From: Alterinioella nitratireducens
GTDB lineage: Bacteria; Pseudomonadota; Alphaproteobacteria; Rhodobacterales; Rhodobacteraceae
Reading direction: 5' to 3'
Length of the DNA: 64,000 bases
Assembly: GCF_013155465.1 (NCBI RefSeq)
Contig: NZ_JABJVX010000002.1
Coordinates: forward strand, 186,001-250,000
The notes beneath the pieces were generated by a model. That model had not been told where the DNA came from and searched no databases. It worked only from the letters and a program-made list of their open reading frames with translations. The translations under genes were made by a program, and so were the position numbers. Each line of letters starts with the position of its first letter. Position 1 is the stretch's first letter. Below, one piece after another: positions 57,038 through 64,000 of the stretch.

Positions 57038-59434
57038 ATGCCCGTATTAGAGACGCTTTTCTCGCACTGGCGCCGCCACCCCGGCCAATTGGCGACGCTT
57101 GTTCTGGGTCTCGCGCTGGCCACCGCGCTCTGGTCCGGGGTGCAGGCGATCAACGAGGAGGCGCGGCAGAGCTACGCCCGCGCCGCCAGCACGCTCGGGG
57201 CCGGACAGGGCGAACGGCTGATCTCTCCCGACGGGGCCGAAATCCCTGTTGCAGACTATGTTTCCCTGCGCCGCGCGGGCTGGCTGGTGTCTCCGGTGAT
57301 GGAGGGCGAGCTTGCCCTCTCCGGCACCACATGGCGGGTCATCGGGGTCGATCCCCTGACCGCGCCAACGGGTGCGATACCCCAAGGCGCGTTTGAAACC
57401 ACCGCCGATGCGCCCGCCTTCCTCGGGCGCCCCGGTCTGGTCTTCGTCGCCCCTGATAGCGCCCCGGCGGCGCCCCCCGATTTCCCCGCTATCATCACCT
57501 CTGACGCCATTGCCCCCGGCCTGATGCTGACCGATATCGGCACCGCCGCGCGGCTGCTGGAGCGGAACACCCTCTCCTTCCTCACCCTGGTGCCCACGCA
57601 ACCCGACGGTCTGCCGCCCCTCTCGACTCTCACCGATCTCCGGCGGGAAGCCCCGGCTGGCGAGCAGGATCTCTCGCGCCTGACCGACAGCTTTCACCTC
57701 AACCTGACGGCCTTCGGCTTTCTTTCCTTCGCGGTCGGCCTCTTCATCGTTCACGCCTCCATAGGACTTGCGTTCGAGCAGCGGCGGCCGGTGTTCCGCA
57801 CCCTGCGCGCCATCGGCGTGCCGTTCAGCCGGCTGATTACCGCACTCGCCTTCGAGGTCACGCTGATCGCGCTGGTCGCAGGCAGCGCGGGCGTGATCCT
57901 TGGCTATGTGATCGCGGCGGCGCTGCTGCCGGATGTCGCGGGAACGCTGCATAATCTCTACGGCGCACAGATCAGCGGCACACTGGCCTTCCGACCGGTC
58001 TGGGCCCTCCTCGGGCTTGCCATCGCGGTGCTTGGCACCTGGGTCTCGTCGGCGCAATCCTTCTGGCACCTCATCACCATGCCGCTTCTGGCCCCGGCGC
58101 AACCGCGAGCGTGGTCGATGCGCTCGGCCCGCGCGACGCGGCGGCAGGCCGGGGTGGGCGCGGTCCTGCTGGTGATCAGCGCGGCTCTGGCGGGGATCGG
58201 CGGATCGCTGGCCATCGGGTTCCTCAGCCTCGGGGCGCTGCTGATCGGGGCGGCGTTGCTTCTGCCCGGTGTGGTCGTCGTGGTCCTGCGCATTGCAGAA
58301 CGCCCGATCCGCTCCGCCTATGGCGAATGGGTGCTGGCAGACACGCGGCAATTGCTGCCCGGCCTGTCATTGGCTTTGATGGCGCTGCTGCTGGCGCTGG
58401 CCGCCAATATCGGTGTCTCCACAATGGTCGGCTCGTTCCGGCTGACCTTCGCAGGCTGGCTGGATCAGAGGCTTGTGTCGGAGCTCTACATCACTGCGCA
58501 GGACGAGTATCAGGCCGACGCAATCCGCGACTTCCTCGCGCCCCAGGTGGCTTCCGTCCTGCCGATTGCCATGGCCGAGACCCGGATCGACGGGCTGCCC
58601 GCAACCGTCTTCGGCATCGTGGACGATGACACCTATCGCGAGTATTGGCCTTTGTTAGAGACTGTTACCGACCCATGGGATAGGCTCGCGGACGACACTG
58701 GGCTGCTGATCAACGAACAACTCGCGCGCCGGTCTGGGCTGGATCTGGGCGACCGCGTGACGCTGCATCCTGATCTGACACTCCCGGTTGCTGCGATCTA
58801 CTCCGATTACGGCAACCCGAACGGGCAGGCCATGATTTCGCTCGACCTGCTGGAGCAGACCTTTCCCGACACGGACCAGACCCGATCCGCCTTTCGCACC
58901 GGGGATGCGGATGTGGAGGCGCTGCGGCAATCGGTGTTGGCGCGCTTTGATCTGCCGCAGGGCCATATCCGTGACCAGGCCAGCCAGAAGGCGGTGGCCC
59001 TGCGTGTCTTCGACCAGACTTTCCGCGTGACCGGCGCGCTCAATGTCCTGACCCTTGCGGTGGCCGGGTTTGCCTTGTTGGCGAGCCTTCTGACCCTTGC
59101 AAACATGCGCCTGCCGCAGGTCGCGCCGATCTGGGCGCTTGGGCAGACGCGGGCGCGGTTGGCGCGGACCGAGCTGATCCGGACGCTTGGCATCGTCGCC
59201 GTCACCTGGGTCATCGCGCTGCCGGTGGGGCTGGCGCTGGCCTGGGTGCTGCTCGCCATCGTCAACGTGGAGGCGTTCGGCTGGCGGTTGCCAATGACGC
59301 TGTTCCCCGCCGACTACGCGCGGCTTCTGGGCTATGCGATGCTGTCCTCGACCATCGCGGCGGCATTGCCTGCATTGCGGTTGCTGCGGCTTCCGCCGGC
59401 GCAATTGCTAAAGGTGTTCTCCAATGAACGTTAG
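57038..59434 (+). CDS. FtsX-like ABC transporter permease, double-MacB type
   Basis: 798 aa. N-terminal helix near residue 20, large periplasmic domain (~50-220), a first helix bundle near 225-345 with the FtsX signature (LRAIGVPFSRLITALAFEVTL), further helices near 370-470, a second periplasmic domain, and a final bundle near 680-795 (LARTELIRTLGIVAVTW). Such long permeases act as both FtsX-like halves in lipoprotein, peptide or antimicrobial export. The overlap with the next gene and unit ATPase-permease-AttH matches the AttFGH-type systems in Agrobacterium annotation. Cargo unknown. Confidence 0.88.
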   Translation: MPVLETLFSHWRRHPGQLATLVLGLALATALWSGVQAINEEARQSYARAASTLGAGQGERLISPDGAEIPVADYVSLRRAGWLVSPVMEGELALSGTTWRVIGVDPLTAPTGAIPQGAFETTADAPAFLGRPGLVFVAPDSAPAAPPDFPAIITSDAIAPGLMLTDIGTAARLLERNTLSFLTLVPTQPDGLPPLSTLTDLRREAPAGEQDLSRLTDSFHLNLTAFGFLSFAVGLFIVHASIGLAFEQRRPVFRTLRAIGVPFSRLITALAFEVTLIALVAGSAGVILGYVIAAALLPDVAGTLHNLYGAQISGTLAFRPVWALLGLAIAVLGTWVSSAQSFWHLITMPLLAPAQPRAWSMRSARATRRQAGVGAVLLVISAALAGIGGSLAIGFLSLGALLIGAALLLPGVVVVVLRIAERPIRSAYGEWVLADTRQLLPGLSLALMALLLALAANIGVSTMVGSFRLTFAGWLDQRLVSELYITAQDEYQADAIRDFLAPQVASVLPIAMAETRIDGLPATVFGIVDDDTYREYWPLLETVTDPWDRLADDTGLLINEQLARRSGLDLGDRVTLHPDLTLPVAAIYSDYGNPNGQAMISLDLLEQTFPDTDQTRSAFRTGDADVEALRQSVLARFDLPQGHIRDQASQKAVALRVFDQTFRVTGALNVLTLAVAGFALLASLLTLANMRLPQVAPIWALGQTRARLARTELIRTLGIVAVTWVIALPVGLALAWVLLAIVNVEAFGWRLPMTLFPADYARLLGYAMLSSTIAAALPALRLLRLPPAQLLKVFSNER

Positions 59435-60464
59435 GGTCTTTCTGCTGGCAATCTTCTGGGCAAATCAGGCTCTAACACAGGGGTTTGCGGGCCTGGGCAC
59501 CGAGGCGCAGGGGTTTTCCATCCCCGACCCGGATTATGACATCACCTTCCCGCAGGACCACGGCGCACACCCCGATTTCCGCATCGAATGGTGGTATCTG
59601 ACCGCCACGCTGGAGGCCGAGGATGGGCGCGCGTTCGGCGTGCAATGGACGCTGTTCCGGTCCGCCCTGCGCCCGGAGGAGGCTGAGGGATGGGACGGGG
59701 GCCAGGTTTATCTGGGCCATGCGGGGCTGACGACAGCGGAGACGCATTACCGTTCCGAGCGCTTCGCGCGGGGCGGAATCGGGCAGGCGGGGGTGGTGGC
59801 GGAGCCCTTCACGGCCTTCATCGACGATTGGGAGATGCGGGGGGAAGGGCTTGATTTGCAACAGCTTTCCCTCTTCGCGCGGGGGATGGATTTTTCCTAT
59901 GACCTCGACCTGACCGCCGACGGGCCGATCATCTTTCATGGGCAGGACGGCTATTCGGTGAAATCGCCGCAGGGGCAGGCGAGCCATTACTACTCGCAGC
60001 CCTTCTACCGCGTCACCGGAACCCTGACCTTGCCGGAGGGGGATGTGGAGGTCACCGGCAATGGCTGGCTGGACCGGGAATGGTCCTCGCAGCCCTTAGC
60101 GGCGGACCAGGAAGGTTGGGACTGGTTCTCGCTGCAATTCGTCGATGGTGCGCGGCTGATGGGGTTCGGTTTACGTGGTTTAGAGACTGTTTTCACCTCT
60201 GCCACATGGATAGACCCCGATGGCACGGTGACGCCTTATGGCGATGGGGAACTGCGGATGGAGGCGCTGGAATGGGCCGAGATTGCGGGGCGCGAGGTGC
60301 CGGTTTCCTGGCGCGTTGAACTGCCGGAGAGGGGGGTGGATATCGTGACCACGCCGCTCAACCCCGGGGCCTGGATGGACCTGAGTTTCGCCTATTGGGA
60401 GGGGCCGATTTCCTTCAGCGGCAGCCACGAAGGGCGGGGCTATCTGGAGATGACGGGCTACTGA
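59424..60464 (+). CDS. AttH/CrtC-like lipocalin-fold protein, signal peptide
   Basis: 346 aa. A signal peptide (RVFLLAIFWANQALTQ). Lipocalin-like domain of the AttH/hydroxyneurosporene synthase class: HPDFRIEWWYLTATLEAEDG with the EWWY motif near residue 54-58, RAFGVQWTLFRSAL, YYSQPFYRVTGTL, GNGWLDREWSSQPL (WLDREWS) near 215. CrtC is carotenoid 1,2-hydratase, but no other carotenoid genes are near, so a role with the ABC exporter (AttH) is more likely. It overlaps the permease by 11 bases. Confidence 0.82.
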   Translation: MNVRVFLLAIFWANQALTQGFAGLGTEAQGFSIPDPDYDITFPQDHGAHPDFRIEWWYLTATLEAEDGRAFGVQWTLFRSALRPEEAEGWDGGQVYLGHAGLTTAETHYRSERFARGGIGQAGVVAEPFTAFIDDWEMRGEGLDLQQLSLFARGMDFSYDLDLTADGPIIFHGQDGYSVKSPQGQASHYYSQPFYRVTGTLTLPEGDVEVTGNGWLDREWSSQPLAADQEGWDWFSLQFVDGARLMGFGLRGLETVFTSATWIDPDGTVTPYGDGELRMEALEWAEIAGREVPVSWRVELPERGVDIVTTPLNPGAWMDLSFAYWEGPISFSGSHEGRGYLEMTGY

Positions 60465-60473
60465 AAAGCGCCG

Positions 60474-60508
60474 TGCACCCTGCGTACACCCCTCGATGCA
60501 CCCCCCGT
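60474..60508. repeat. GGGGTGTAC-type motif array, second locus (reverse orientation)
   Basis: In the reverse complement reads GGGGGGTGCATCGAGGGGTG, then TACGCAGGGTGCACG, resembling the array at 12827-12870. Located in the convergent gap after the AttH-like gene. An inverted repeat GCGCACA (60521-60527) / TGTGCGC (60552-60558) follows. Confidence 0.4.
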
Positions 60509-60675
60509 TCATACCGATTTGCGCACAGAGATGAGGGCAAGGGGCGGGAGTTGTGCGCTGGGCGTGACGGGAGAAGCTCGCGGATCGCCTCGCCTGTTTG
60601 CTGCCCCGGAATTTCCAGAAACTGGCCGTGGGCCCGCTTTTCATCCCGATAGCCGAGCGGCCCTGTCGATCTTCT

Positions 60676-61914
60676 TCATTCCCCGACGTCGATGCGCAGA
60701 AGGAACGCGATCTGACCGAGCGCGGCAGCGAGCGCGGCTGCGAATACGATCCATGTCCCCAGGGCGGCGACGGCGAAACCCCCGACAAGCGGCAGAACGA
60801 ACGCAGGTGCCGTCAGCGCGTTGAAATACCCGCTATAGGCGGGGCGCCGGTCGTCCGGCGATATTTCCATCAGCAATCCGATGACCGCAATCGTCAGGCC
60901 GTTCGCCAATGCGCCGAGACCGAAGAATACGGCCAGCAGGATCGGCATGGCTGCCTCCGGCGGCACGGGCAGCAGCAGAAGAGCGAGAAGCGCGATCGGC
61001 GGGGCCGTGCGGGCAATGGCGATCCCGCGCATCAGGCTCAACTTGCCCCGGCTGTCGCCCCACCAGCCCCATAGCGGATTTCCCGCAAGCGCGCCTGCGG
61101 TCTGGGCACCGAGCAGAAGCGCCACGTTCTCCAGACCCACCCCAAGCCCGTTGGCCGCGACGATGAAGAACGGAGCGGCAATGAGAACCGCGCCGCCGCA
61201 CCATTGCGCAAAGACGAAGCGGCGGAACACCGGATCGTCCCGAAACGTCACGGCCCCCTCTCGCAGATAGGCGGTGAAGCTTGCCGCCGCTTTGGCGGGC
61301 GTCGTCTGTGCGGGCTCACCCATCGCGGTGAAGATGAAGGACGAGAGCAACATCAGGCACGCCGCAATCCCAAGCACCGCGGCATAGGAGATCGGGAAAT
61401 CGAGCGTCCGGAGCAGATTATCCGCCAGCGCGGCGACAAGAAGGGCAACGACCCCTCCCCCGAAGAAGCGGATTGAAAGCATCCGGCTCCGCCGGTCAGA
61501 CGGAACCGACCGGGCGACGATGTCGTTGTAGGGAACGCCGACGATCCCGCTGAGGAACGCATAAAGCACCCACAGCACAAGTGTCACCGCACCGAGCGCG
61601 GCGTAGCTCCAGCCGAGATTTGCGCCGACCCAGAGGGCGATCGCGAGCAGGGCAATGGCCGCCGTTCGTCCAAACGCGCCCAGGACATAGAACGGCATGG
61701 AGGACGCACCGCGACCGGCAAAATAGCCGACGAAGAGTTGCGGCAAGAGCCAGCCGAGGCGCAGGATCGTGGAAACGGCCCCCACGGCGACAGCGCTGCC
61801 GGTCAGTTGGAAGACCAGCGCCGACATGACCGTTGCACTGTCCACCGCCGCCGAACCGGCCTGGAATGCGGTGCCCGCGCCCGCGACGTGCCAGAAGCGG
61901 CGGCGGGGGGTCAC
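60676..61914 (-). CDS. MFS transporter, metal-operon linked
   Basis: 412 aa. Twelve hydrophobic segments; loop YNDIVARSVPSDRRSRMLSIR near residues 130-150 is a common signature of a poorly characterised MFS clade. No MxxxM or HxxxM pairs of the CcoA copper importer were seen. Its ATG overlaps the CcdA-like stop (ATGA), so both share the promoter with the CueR-type site. Substrate unknown; metal or metal-chelate traffic is an inference from the promoter. Confidence 0.82.
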   Translation of the reverse strand: MTPRRRFWHVAGAGTAFQAGSAAVDSATVMSALVFQLTGSAVAVGAVSTILRLGWLLPQLFVGYFAGRGASSMPFYVLGAFGRTAAIALLAIALWVGANLGWSYAALGAVTLVLWVLYAFLSGIVGVPYNDIVARSVPSDRRSRMLSIRFFGGGVVALLVAALADNLLRTLDFPISYAAVLGIAACLMLLSSFIFTAMGEPAQTTPAKAAASFTAYLREGAVTFRDDPVFRRFVFAQWCGGAVLIAAPFFIVAANGLGVGLENVALLLGAQTAGALAGNPLWGWWGDSRGKLSLMRGIAIARTAPPIALLALLLLPVPPEAAMPILLAVFFGLGALANGLTIAVIGLLMEISPDDRRPAYSGYFNALTAPAFVLPLVGGFAVAALGTWIVFAAALAAALGQIAFLLRIDVGE

Positions 61915-62579
61915 GTCCCGCTCCAGTCCACGGGGTCCACGAAGAGGCCAAACCAGACCGACCAGACACCCAGCCCGACAAAGATCATGCCCAGCAGCCA
62001 GCGACGTGGCCGCAACCAGTCCGCAAGCCGGTCAAGGGGCCGGGCAAGGCCGGGCGCGATGGAGAGCGGCAGGAGTGGAAGCGACAGTGCCAGGGCAAAG
62101 ACCGCCATCATCAGGAAACCGGTCGTGGCCGAGCCGCTGACGGTCGCGGTGCCGATAAGCCCGAAAAGGACCGGCGCGGCGCAGGCGGGAATGTTCAGGC
62201 CGAAGGCCAACCCCTGAAGCAGCGGGTTGGAGGCGACCTTCCATCTTTCGGGCGCCAACCCGATGCGGTGGCGCATCATCTTGTCCCACCCCGCGAGGAT
62301 CGCAAACCCGAGGCCCAGATAAATCGCGCCAAACGCCAGCCACGCGCCGGTTTGAACGTCGATGAGGCGCTGGCCCAGCACGACGATCAAGCCGCCAAAC
62401 CCGCCCATCACGACGAGTCGCGCCAGTAGAAAGATCAAAGCCGCGCTGATCCGTTGACCCATCGGGCGGGTTCTCTGGCCGCCCAGAAACAGCATATGCG
62501 CGCCGATGGTGCAGGGTTCGACAAAACCGAGTAGCCCGAGGCCGAATGCAAGCAGCAGCGTCTGATAGGTGATCTCCAT
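61911..62579 (-). CDS. CcdA/DsbD-like membrane protein
   Basis: 222 aa. About six membrane helices. Two cysteine motifs fit the CcdA transmembrane module: GFVEPCTIGAHMLFLG near residues 18-33 and NIPACAAPVLFGLIG near 130-145, the redox pair that carries electrons from cytoplasmic thioredoxin to the periplasm. No periplasmic thioredoxin domain is fused. It is preceded by a CueR/HmrR-type promoter and followed by an overlapping MFS gene. A role in metal or thiol homeostasis is inferred. Confidence 0.85.
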   Translation of the reverse strand: MEITYQTLLLAFGLGLLGFVEPCTIGAHMLFLGGQRTRPMGQRISAALIFLLARLVVMGGFGGLIVVLGQRLIDVQTGAWLAFGAIYLGLGFAILAGWDKMMRHRIGLAPERWKVASNPLLQGLAFGLNIPACAAPVLFGLIGTATVSGSATTGFLMMAVFALALSLPLLPLSIAPGLARPLDRLADWLRPRRWLLGMIFVGLGVWSVWFGLFVDPVDWSGT

Positions 62580-62612
62580 AGGCGCCTTGAAATTCGTTGA
62601 ACTCGGAGCGCG

Positions 62613-62643
62613 ATGCTAGACCTTCCGTCCGCAGGAAGGTCAA
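62613..62643 (-). promoter_or_regulatory. CueR/HmrR-type operator-promoter of the CcdA-like/MFS operon
   Basis: On the minus strand TTGACC (62643-62638) and TAGCAT (62618-62613) with a 19-base spacer, longer than the normal 17 and diagnostic of MerR-type control. ACCTTCC (62620-62626) / GGAAGGT (62634-62640) form a perfect 7-bp inverted repeat with a 7-base spacer inside it, the CueR/HmrR half-site pattern. It is 34 bases before the CcdA-like ATG. No merR-type gene is in the window. Confidence 0.8.
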
Positions 62644-62760
62644 GCAACTCTTCCGTGAACTGACCTTGGCTGCATCGAAGAGTTTTCTCAGTTCGGACGC
62701 AAACCGGCCCATGGCGGTCGCCCATCCATGTGACAGCCGTATCGCAGGGTAAACCCCGCC
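62644..62760. other. Intergenic region with nested inverted repeats, folC to CcdA-like gene
   Basis: 117 bases. AACTCTTC (62646-62653) pairs with GAAGAGTT (62677-62684), and AACTGA (62658-62663) with TCAGTT (62688-62693), interleaved rather than nested. A short frame (MGRFASELRKLF...) runs through it but continues into the CcdA-like gene in another frame and looks non-coding. Confidence 0.4.
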
Positions 62761-64000
62761 CTACCGGTTGGATTGCAGGACCACCCCCGCGAGGTAGAGC
62801 GAGCCGCAGATCAGCACCCGTGCGCCGGGGGATTTGGACAGGATCGCGCGCAGGGCGCTGGCGACATCCTCGGCGGGTTCGGCGTCAAGCCCCGCGGCGC
62901 GGGCGTGGGCGACGGTTTCCTCCGCCGTGAGCGTCGCGGAGATACCGGGGATCGAGACGGCGTGCAGGCTTTCGGCGACACCGGCCAGGGGGCGCATGAA
63001 GCCGCCCGTGTCCTTGGTGTTCAGCATCCCGCAGATCATATGTGTCGGGCGCGGCGGCAGGCGCGAGAGCGATTCGACGACTGCCGCCGCCGCCGCCGGG
63101 TTGTGACCGCCATCGAGCCAGAGCTCGGACCCCGCTGCCTCGGCCAGATCGACCAGCGGGCCGGCCTTGAGGCGCTGCATCCGGGCGGGCCAGACCGCGT
63201 TGGTGAGCGCCGCCTCGCAGGCCGCCTCGTCCTTGCCCAGGTGGCGCAGGGCGGCGATGGCGGTGCCCGCGTTCTGGACCTGGTGCGCGCCGACGAGGAT
63301 CGGCATCGGCAGGTCAAGCAAACCGGTTTCGTCCTGGTAGACCAGCCGCCCGCGTTCTTCCCAGACATGCCAGTGCTGGCCTTGCGCGATCAGCGGCACG
63401 CCAAGGCGGGCCGCCTGCGCCTCGATCACCTGCATCGCGTCGTCATGCTGCGGGCCGACCACGCAGGGCACGCCGCGCTTGAGGATCCCGGCCTTCTCGA
63501 AGGCGATGCGGGCGATGGTGTCGCCCAGATATTGCTCATGGTCCAGGTCGATGCGGGTGATCACCGTCAGGCGCGGCTGATCGACCACGTTGGTGGCGTC
63601 CAGCCGACCGCCCAAACCCGTCTCCAGCAAGGTGAAATCGGCCTTGATGCGCTCGAAGGCCAGAAACGCGGCGCAGGTCGTGATCTCGAAATAGGTGATG
63701 CTGTCGGGCCCGTTCGCGGCCAGACATTCATCGAGGAAATCGCTGAGCACGTCCTCGTCGATCACCTCACCGGCCAGCCGGATGCGTTCGTGAAACCGGG
63801 CCAGGTGCGGCGAGGTGTAGACATGGGTGCTGTGGCCCGCGCCCTCCAGCCCGGCGCGGATCATGGCGAGCGTCGAGCCCTTGCCATTGGTCCCGGCGGC
63901 ATGGATGACCGGCGGCAGGCGGCGTTCGGGATGATCCAGCTGGGCCAGAAGCCGGTGCATCCGGTCCAGCGTCAGGTCGATGATCTTGGGGTGAAGCGTC
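62761..64000 (-). CDS. folC: Dihydrofolate synthase / folylpolyglutamate synthase (5' end beyond window)
   Basis: 412 codons visible; the 5' end continues off the right edge. The frame upstream of the first internal ATG (63960) still reads LHPKIIDLTLDRM, the conserved FolC N-terminus, so the true start is outside. VIHAAGTNGKGSTLAMIRAG is the P-loop; TSPHLARFHERIRLAGEVI, LLETGLGGRLDATN, and LWLDGGHNPAAA are Mur-ligase/FolC signatures. It adds glutamate to dihydropteroate and folates. C-terminal end reads SLYLAGVVLQSNR, complete. Confidence 0.95.
   Translation of the reverse strand, partial: TLHPKIIDLTLDRMHRLLAQLDHPERRLPPVIHAAGTNGKGSTLAMIRAGLEGAGHSTHVYTSPHLARFHERIRLAGEVIDEDVLSDFLDECLAANGPDSITYFEITTCAAFLAFERIKADFTLLETGLGGRLDATNVVDQPRLTVITRIDLDHEQYLGDTIARIAFEKAGILKRGVPCVVGPQHDDAMQVIEAQAARLGVPLIAQGQHWHVWEERGRLVYQDETGLLDLPMPILVGAHQVQNAGTAIAALRHLGKDEAACEAALTNAVWPARMQRLKAGPLVDLAEAAGSELWLDGGHNPAAAAAVVESLSRLPPRPTHMICGMLNTKDTGGFMRPLAGVAESLHAVSIPGISATLTAEETVAHARAAGLDAEPAEDVASALRAILSKSPGARVLICGSLYLAGVVLQSNR

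Noticed and set aside
62644-62712. Short ORF beginning MGRFASELRKLF upstream of the CcdA-like gene
   Set aside because: It continues into the CcdA-like gene in a different frame, has no ribosome site and shows no family similarity.

Overview
The window looks like alphaproteobacterial chromosome of the Rhodobacterales (Roseobacter group). It is GC-rich with tightly packed, often ATGA-overlapped genes. The clusters mnmE-mnmG-rsmG-parA-parB, maf-aroE-coaE-dnaQ plus secB-fxsA-Tim44-mltA-smr, hslV-DUF2157-hslU and rimP-nusA-ylxR-infB are typical of that group. No tRNA, rRNA, CRISPR array, insertion sequence or prophage was seen. This is core chromosome with small accessory inserts.

Layout. 1-7.6 kb: surface polysaccharide genes (three glycosyltransferases, galU, kdsB), cysQ, a capsule-type ABC-2 permease and an SH3-domain secreted protein. 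7.6-15.1 kb: alkB, the dnaK-dnaJ chaperone operon, a CDF metal exporter and a malic enzyme. 15.3-22.2 kb: mutS, the hrcA-grpE operon, rph, rdgB and hemW. 22.2-33.8 kb: the replication origin neighbourhood. parAB, rsmG, mnmG, mnmE, rho and hemJ read leftward, maf-aroE-coaE-dnaQ read rightward, and about 400 AT-rich bases between hemJ and maf are the best oriC candidate. Two perfect 16-bp parS sites lie inside rsmG and over the mnmG start. 33.9-36.2 kb: Tim44-like protein, MltA and Smr protein. 36.2-42.2 kb: an MFS transporter with a hydrolase lipoprotein, the heat-shock protease hslV-DUF2157-hslU, and a cytochrome c with an acidic tail. 42.3-49.3 kb: the rimP-nusA-ylxR-infB operon, preceded by four tandem genes for small secreted I78-like peptidase inhibitors. 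49.4-56.2 kb: glutathione-dependent formaldehyde oxidation (frmA, fghA) with a TetR regulator and an AEC permease inserted, then a HAD phosphatase, an alpha/beta hydrolase and ZapE. 56.4-60.5 kb: a MacB/LolD-like ATPase, an FtsX-like permease and an AttH/CrtC-like protein. 60.7-64 kb: an MFS transporter and a CcdA-like membrane protein behind a CueR-type metal promoter, then folC running off the edge.

How parts work together. ParA, ParB and parS segregate the origin that lies 3-5 kb away, and gene direction flips at the origin. DnaK, DnaJ, GrpE and HrcA plus HslUV make up the heat-shock set. Promoter-like pairs TTGCAG-N17-TATATA (dnaK) and TTGCGG-N17-CATATA (hslV) were read by eye. The observations most worth following are: (1) a CueR/HmrR-type operator with the diagnostic 19-bp spacer in front of the CcdA-like/MFS pair; (2) a strong intrinsic terminator between a good promoter and the rimP start codon, suggesting attenuation of the nusA operon; (3) a structured 45-bp repeat, 43/45 identical in two copies, each filling a 52-bp convergent gap; (4) a recently expanded array of I78-like inhibitors; (5) parS forming the mnmG start codon.

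All calls come from reading the sequence by eye. Family assignments rest on motif recognition and no searches were run.
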